Assembly (NCBI GenBank): GCA_025529335.1
Contig: JAMYHX010000161.1
Span: forward strand, 1-64,000
Length of the DNA: 64,000 nt
From: Rhizopus sp. PT2906
Taxonomy: Eukaryota > Mucoromycota > Mucoromycetes > Mucorales > Rhizopodaceae
Direction of reading: 5' to 3'
Part shown: piece after piece, positions 58,957 to 64,000 of the stretch
Layout: each line of letters begins with the position of its first letter
Numbering within the stretch: position 1 is the first letter of the stretch
Notes under the pieces: generated by a model
What the model was told of the DNA's origin: nothing
What the model saw: only the letters and a program-made list of their open reading frames with translations
Databases searched by the model: none
Translations under genes and position numbers: made by a program

Positions 58957-59681
58957 TTAGTTCTTGGGAATGGATTTAGGAGAAATGTACAATGAAGTAG
59001 CTTCTGTCAATATGGCTTTATCTTCTGCGCTTTCAATATGCGCAGACACAAAGGCTTTGCGTTCTTCTAATTTGTCCAATTTGGCTCGCACAACTACCCA
59101 CTGATCAGACAAAATGGGTTTTCTATAGTTGACATTCAGATTTGCTGTGAAACCAAATCGCTTGGGTAAGGAGGGAAGTGCCTAAAATGTGTACAGATGC
59201 ATAAGTCTTGTGTTTTTATTTGATTATGCAAAGTTGATCTTACCACAGCAGCCAATGCTTCGTCGAGAATAGTAGCAGCCAATCCACCATGAATGATGCC
59301 ATCATGTCCACACAGGTTCTTACCAAAATGGATAATACTAACCATCTCTGTATAAGTCTTGTTGTAAAACATGAGAGGGGGCAAGATAATCATATCAGGT
59401 CCTCTCAATGTCTATTCTCATATAGTTAATTAAGCAAATCCAAGCTCTTTTTTATTTATCCTTACACTGCATGTTAATGAATGTTCCTTTTGGCTTTCTG
59501 TAAAATGACTATAAGCTTCATGCAAAATCAATTCAGGGTTCGAACGACATTCTTTAACGATATCCAAGTTCTCTCTGGCATTAATAGCCAATTGAATTCT
59601 TTCGTCTGTTGCGATTGTTTCAGTATCAACGAGGACCATTATTGAAGAAAAGAAACCCTTAAAGTAAAGGCCTTCTGTCAT
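58957..59681 (-). CDS. Hot-dog fold thioesterase (THEM4/PaaI-like)
   Basis: Acyl-CoA thioesterase on the minus strand. It starts MTEGLYFKGFFSSIM..., continues NPELILHEAYSHFTE, then LRGPDMIILPPLMFYN and VSIIHFGKNLCGHDGIIHGGLAATILDEALAAV, the hot-dog active-site helix with HGG and DE. The last exon has KRFGFTANLNVNYRKPIL, VVVRAKLDKLEERKAFVSAHIE and ends SPKSIPKN. Three exons, about 205 aa. An alternative start is the Met at about residue 15. An amphipathic N-terminus could target mitochondria, as in THEM4/5, but this is not decisive. Confidence 0.88.
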
Positions 59682-61214
59682 TCTATTTTAATATAAAAAC
59701 TTTTTCTTCTTAAGTAATCTGGAAAGCAATTTAATCTCAGATAGATTTTCCGGTTCTGTTGACATTCAACATTATACGTGCATGAGGCTGGCATTTTTGG
59801 GTAGACAATTTATCCATTGTAGTCGAGACTTATAGAATGATCAATAAACAGCATGCTTGTGAGAAATGGAATGCTCTTTTGGGTGAAATTCGCTGAAACG
59901 GATAAGACATTGCGCTTACTGTGCGTATTTTGTACAAAAAAGGAAACTGGGTTATCAGTCTTTATAGGTTAATCTAATGAAACGGGCGGATCTGGGATTG
60001 GACGTTAGGCATACAACCCATTTTTGTGAATAGATGTAGAGACACTCAAGGCTTATCCTATATGTGTTTAGTCATGAGAGAAACTGAATCGAACTTTTCT
60101 TCCGTCATTGTGGCTGCATTATCAAAGAGACTATGTGTTTTACATCTTCCTGAAAAAATGAGCTGTATGTCTAAAGTTCAATCTCAGAATATTTGTTCTG
60201 CAGAGAATTTCTATGGATTTGAATCCATCATGTCCTCTTTGATGGCATATATTATTTTTAGCCAAAGATGGTCGTATCTTTGATTGTTTATATATTGCCC
60301 ATTGCATCTATTTAATAGATGATACATGACTATTTTTAATATATTTGCAAAACTACAACAATATAACAATGTAAAGCAATAGGCCAAGGCGGCAACATAG
60401 CAAATTGAGCAAGTATGAGCTGGCGACGTTATAGAAAAGGAAACATGTGCCTGATATACTAGTGACAACAAATACATTAATGTCCCTTTGGTAGCCATAG
60501 TAGCCAATTTCAACAATTAAGTTACTTCTTGTTCTGCTAAAGGTATGATCTTCAGTATTTCTTATTTGGTTTCATTGGGTTTAACTTACACTTGCCTTCA
60601 GTTTCTTTAATATCCCATCATACAAAACCAGCAAACGCAGTCTTGCCATTCTCTCGATGCAGCTGCAGAGCGCACCTCTACAAAACACTGCTTGCAAACT
60701 GTCATATTCGTTGGGAGTATTTAAATACGGGAATAATGTATCTGCGCATCAAATATGTTCCTTGATAATGTTATAAACCGTAATTCAATAAAAGAACAAA
60801 GAATTAACCAGGATAAAGAAATGTGTTCTTTATCTTGTGTGAGAGTATTTAACTAGAGTCGATTTGACAACATTTCCTAGTCTTCAATGACTTGCTATGC
60901 GAAAAGTGACAAATGCCAGTTGATGTATTGAAATAAAAAAGCTAATATGCCAATGAGACTAAAAGGGTGAGCTTTTACTCGTTTGAAAAAAAAAATAAAA
61001 TAAAATATAAAATATATGACACATTGTTTTTTTTTTTATAAGCGTACTCTTTATTTACATGATCCAAGTGAGCGCAAAAGCTTCATTTTTTGGATCTAGT
61101 GATATCATTTTGAAATGACTGTACATTAGCGGCAAGGTGGTCCATTTTTAAAAAGCATACACGTAAAGGGTAAACGACTTGAGTTGGCTCCTCTTTTCCT
61201 CTTTTTTCCCCTTT
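59682..61214. other. Gene-poor region
   Basis: About 1.5 kb with no recognised gene. Weak open frames at 60026-60283 (plus) and 60211-60516 (minus) overlap and resemble nothing I know. A protein-like patch (SYKTSKRSLAILSMQLQ, about 60619-60670) may be repeat debris. A/T homopolymers and TATAAAATATATG-like sequence sit near 61000. Confidence 0.4.
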
Positions 61215-62030
61215 TCAGTCAACCTTTGGCACCGGTGGCTTCTTCCAATACATGATCAATTGAATTACCAAAATTCCATTAAGTACGCTTGCCAATAAGT
61301 TACCTCCAAGCATGATGGGATCATCAAGTTCTGTCCAAGTTGTAAAGGCTCGAGCAGTCGTACCCGCAAAATAATTGAGTACAGCAAAAACAGAGAGCTG
61401 GCCAGTTGATTGATTTAAGTAGTTTGCTCTTATCTGTGGTATTTTACTCGCTAAACCAATGGGTATCTGTAAAGCATATAACACAGACATTAACCAAGCA
61501 GGTATCACTTCAAGAAAAGCAAATCCAGCTAGGAAATAGCATAATAGACCTGCCATATAGGCATAATTGCGAGATTGATAGTATGGAATAAGTAAAGATA
61601 TCAGAATATTTTGAGCTGTCATAAACAGTACTTCTCCATAAGTGCTGAATGGATTATGTAGTCGCGTGTTGTAGATTAAAACAATTTCATAAGCGCTGGT
61701 CTCCATTACAAAAGAAGCGAGTGATAGGCCTAGTGCTGAACGACCTCTTAGGATGGTAATGATTTGGGGAATTTTTACAATAGCGCCTCCTACGACAATA
61801 CCAAACCCTAATGCTTTTGAGATTGCTAATTTCAAGCAGCTGATATTTGTAATTTCAAATCGTTCTAATAAACTTTCATAGCAGGTTTCTCCTAGAAGTT
61901 TTACACCTGGTTGACTAATAAGTGCTGGCCATCTATATTGAGTATCTTTTATGACTACTGGTGTGATGGGTAATGTGAAGGATACTGTGATGAAGCATAA
62001 AAGTGGTAGGAAGAAAGACATTGACATCAC
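61215..62030 (-). CDS. MPDU1-like PQ-loop protein
   Basis: ER membrane protein needed for use of dolichol-phosphate mannose/glucose in lipid-linked oligosaccharide synthesis. Intronless, 271 aa. A hydrophobic N-terminus (MMSMSFFLPLLCFITVSFTLP) is followed by CLKLAISKALGFGIVVGGAIVKIPQIITILRGRSALGLSLASFVMETSAYEI, holding the first PQ loop (KIPQI). The second PQ loop is GLASKIPQIRANYLNQSTGQLS, then FLNYFAGTTARAFTTWTELDD-like sequence (VLNYFAGTTARAFTTWTELDD). Seven hydrophobic spans fit the family. It ends YWKKPPVPKVD. Confidence 0.95.
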   Translation of the reverse strand: MMSMSFFLPLLCFITVSFTLPITPVVIKDTQYRWPALISQPGVKLLGETCYESLLERFEITNISCLKLAISKALGFGIVVGGAIVKIPQIITILRGRSALGLSLASFVMETSAYEIVLIYNTRLHNPFSTYGEVLFMTAQNILISLLIPYYQSRNYAYMAGLLCYFLAGFAFLEVIPAWLMSVLYALQIPIGLASKIPQIRANYLNQSTGQLSVFAVLNYFAGTTARAFTTWTELDDPIMLGGNLLASVLNGILVIQLIMYWKKPPVPKVD

Positions 62031-62432
62031 TGATTTCTCAGGATGACTTTTTAACTAGGAAAGGAAAGGAAAGGAAAAAAAAAAATACAACTTTGCACTG
62101 GGACATAGAGCCTTTCTCGCTCTCTCTTTCTTAATGCTCTATTGGAAGGGAAAGAGTTGGTAATTCATCTTTTCAAATTGACTTTTCGAAAGCAAGCTAT
62201 TTGTATAAGAGAAAATGAGCTTTATTCTCATTGTTCAATCTTTTATTGTGCACTTATTCAGTCATTCGAAAGCACTGTCTAAAAAGGAAATTTCAGGCCA
62301 CTCACACCATCTGGGATAAAATCAAGAGCCGCGTCACAGCTTACGTACGTTGACTCTTGAACGCGCAACGCGGGCATACACACCTTGTTTCTCGGCATAA
62401 TTTCTTTTCTTTTTTATACAAATTAATCAGTA
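62031..62432. promoter_or_regulatory. Divergent promoter, MPDU1 and proteasome alpha-4
   Basis: 400 bp between divergent starts. It has GGAAAGGAAAGGAAAGG near 62056, CTCTCTCTTTC near 62117, and pyrimidine-rich TTTCTTTTCTTTTTTATA right before the alpha-4 ATG. No coding sequence. Confidence 0.45.
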
Positions 62433-63351
62433 ATGGCTAGAAGATACGATTCAAGAACTACCATCTTTTCACCTGAAGGTAAATATAGAGAAGAAAAAGC
62501 AATGCCCCAATGACGTTCATCAACCATGATTATTATTATAGGCCGTTTATATCAGGTAGAATATGCCATGGAAGCTATTTCCCAAGCCGGTATCGCACTT
62601 GGTATTCTCGCCAAGGACGGTATTGTTATTGCAGCTGAAAAAAAAGTTACCTCTAAACTCTTGGAAAATGACATATCTTCAGAGAAAATCTATAAATTAA
62701 ACGAGTAAGGGCTGTCAATACTTTCTTGATGTACAGTGTTTGGCTAATTTTATTTTTATAGCAACATCATTTGTGGTGTTGCAGGTATTACAGCTGATGC
62801 CAACATTTTAATCAACTGGACAAGAGCTAGTGCACAACGCTATTTGTTTGCTTATAACGAAGAAATCCCAGTTGAACAATTAGTTCAAAACGTATGTGAT
62901 CTAAAGCAAGGTTATACCCAATATGGTGGTCTGCGTCCATTTGGTGTTTCATTTATCTTTGCTGGTTATGATGAACATCATGGCTTCCAACTTTATCATT
63001 CTGATCCTTCTGGTAACTACGGTGGCTGGAAAGCAACTTGTATCGGTGCGAACAATGCTACAGCACAAAGTATCTTAAAGCAGGACCATAAGGATGATAT
63101 GACATTAGAAGAAGCAAAGGCACTAGCTATCAAAGTCTTGAGCAAAACAATGGATAGTACTACATTAACAAGTGAAAAGCGTAAGTGAAAAGATAAAAGA
63201 AAAGGGATAATAGCTAATGTCTGTTATAGTGGAATTTGCTACGATTCAACTTAAAAATGACAAGGTTCATTATGAACTTTATAAACCTGATCAAATCAAT
63301 AGTTTGTTAAAGGAACAAAATGTTGGTGGCAATACCGAATCTAATGAATAA
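62433..63351 (+). CDS. PRE9: 20S proteasome subunit alpha-4
   Basis: Alpha-ring subunit (PSMA4/Pre9, alpha3 in yeast numbering). Exons 62433-62478, 62542-62704, 62762-63180 and 63230-63351 join in phase to 249 aa. It starts [32 protein letters not shown], the alpha-type N-terminal signature with [20 protein letters not shown]. It continues GILAKDGIVIAAEKKVTSKLLE, NIICGVAGITADANILINW, YTQYGGLRPFGVSFIFAGYD, LYHSDPSGNYGGWKATCIG and TTLTSEKLEFATIQL. DSR and TTIFSPEG identify the alpha-4 (PSMA4) branch. The C-terminal tail is slightly shorter than usual. Confidence 0.96.
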
Positions 63352-63411
63352 AGGAGAAAAACTGAATATTGAAAGAGAAAAAAAAAACAAGGGTTTATTG
63401 TATTAAGCTGG

Positions 63412-64000
63412 TCAATAAAGGTACCAAGCTGCCACTACACACAGGGATGTCGTGAGAAGCGATGATGCAAAGTTGACTTGATGATTATCAAGCAAAGGAA
63501 CACCGCTAATTACTTTTACTTTTTCATCTTTTGAACGCTGCTCAGGCACAATCATCTTTTTATCCTCTGAGTATAAGCTTTGTTGTACTGTTGCTCCCAA
63601 AATGGAGTCAATCTAATCATTATTTATAAAGACAGAGTGAATGAATAATCATTTTTAAAGAAAGGCTTGCCTTACCAAGGATCCCCCAATACCCGACAAT
63701 AACCCTACAAGTATAATCTCCCAAGCAAAACCATGACAGGGTTGATCAAACCATAAAGTCAAGGCGGCCATCAAGCCAATAAATCCTCCACCAGCAAGCG
63801 ATGCTGTCAAACCTAATCCCGACACTCCACCATTTGTTCCTGGAGGCACTTTTTTGAGTCTTGTGATCAGTATAGGCCACTCTTTATTCAGAATACCAAG
63901 CTCACTTGCCCACTTGCAAAAAGTTAGTTCAATGTCTCGTTTTTATGCACAGCATCACTTTACCGTATCACCTGCACAACAACCATAGTGTCTTTTCTAA
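63412..64000 (-). CDS. TMEM19/DUF92 membrane protein, partial
   Basis: The 3' part of a minus-strand gene cut by the window edge. Exons read (from the edge) YGCCAGDT, WASELGILNKEWPILITRLKKVPPGTNGGVSGLGLTASLAGGGFIGLMAALTLWF, then IDSILGATVQQSLYSEDKK and a tail ending SLCVVAAWYLY-stop. CAGDTWASELG and VPPGTNGGVS are hallmarks of the DUF92/TMEM19 family. Plant relatives (VTE6-like) phosphorylate phytyl phosphate, so a polyprenyl-phosphate kinase role is conceivable. The N-terminus lies beyond 64000. Confidence 0.88.

Noticed and set aside
1..64000. tRNA or rRNA genes
   Set aside because: I looked for T-loop-like GTTCRA sequences and found none in a cloverleaf context; weak cases may be missed by eye.

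Overview
The window looks like nuclear DNA of a Mucorales-type (zygomycete) fungus. It is AT-rich, genes are split by many short introns (about 50 bp, GT...AG), polyT/polyA tracts are frequent, and the recognisable proteins are eukaryotic and fungal. Several repeat-borne protein families are ones I associate with Mucorales. Species cannot be called from the sequence. All assignments rest on reading translations and motifs by eye; nothing was searched.

Layout. 1-3.3 kb: a decayed junction with a transposon end, a Fanzor (TnpB-like) fragment, a MET8-like gene carrying an in-frame stop, a PD-(D/E)XK-like relic and a MITE. 4.4-14.1 kb: one 3-exon gene for a giant CH-CH/coiled-coil/GAR cytoskeletal linker (spectraplakin-like, 3209 aa). 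14.9-18.8 kb: an unknown protein and an SLC49/FLVCR-like MFS transporter. 18.8-22.1 kb: gene-poor, with tyrosine-recombinase and Rpn-like relics abutting each other. 22.2-27.7 kb: aspartate kinase, histone H3, and an aspartic-protease homologue lacking the second catalytic Asp. 28.5-29.5 kb: a second Fanzor relic. 29.7-41.2 kb: a compact housekeeping block (Rho-type GTPase, TIA1/Pub1-like RNA-binding protein, small unknown, WDR91-like protein, coiled-coil protein, ribosomal protein eL8, short Nup93/Nic96 homologue). 41.5-47 kb: an accessory island with two divergent lineage-specific genes, a 421-bp MITE with perfect 9-bp target-site duplication splitting one of them, a 22-bp tandem array between them, and a Tc1/mariner-like remnant. 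48-64 kb: housekeeping and secretory-pathway genes (Kelch surface protein, PUS1, SDR, lipase/esterase, TM9SF, GT2, hot-dog thioesterase, MPDU1, proteasome alpha-4, TMEM19 at the edge).

The most interesting part is 41.5-46.2 kb. Two unrecognised proteins are transcribed away from a shared 195-bp region holding four ~22-bp repeats. The plus-strand one ends in a PD-(D/E)XK nuclease-like module, which also occurs as a relic at 2.6-2.9 kb. The minus-strand one was split by a MITE whose removal, with one TSD copy, reopens the reading frame. Related MITE ends lie beside the other PD-(D/E)XK relic and beside the first Fanzor relic.

Many housekeeping genes here serve membrane traffic and the cell surface (Rho GTPase, WDR91, TM9SF, MPDU1, GT2, Kelch), but I see no operon-like functional clustering; they appear to be ordinary neighbours.
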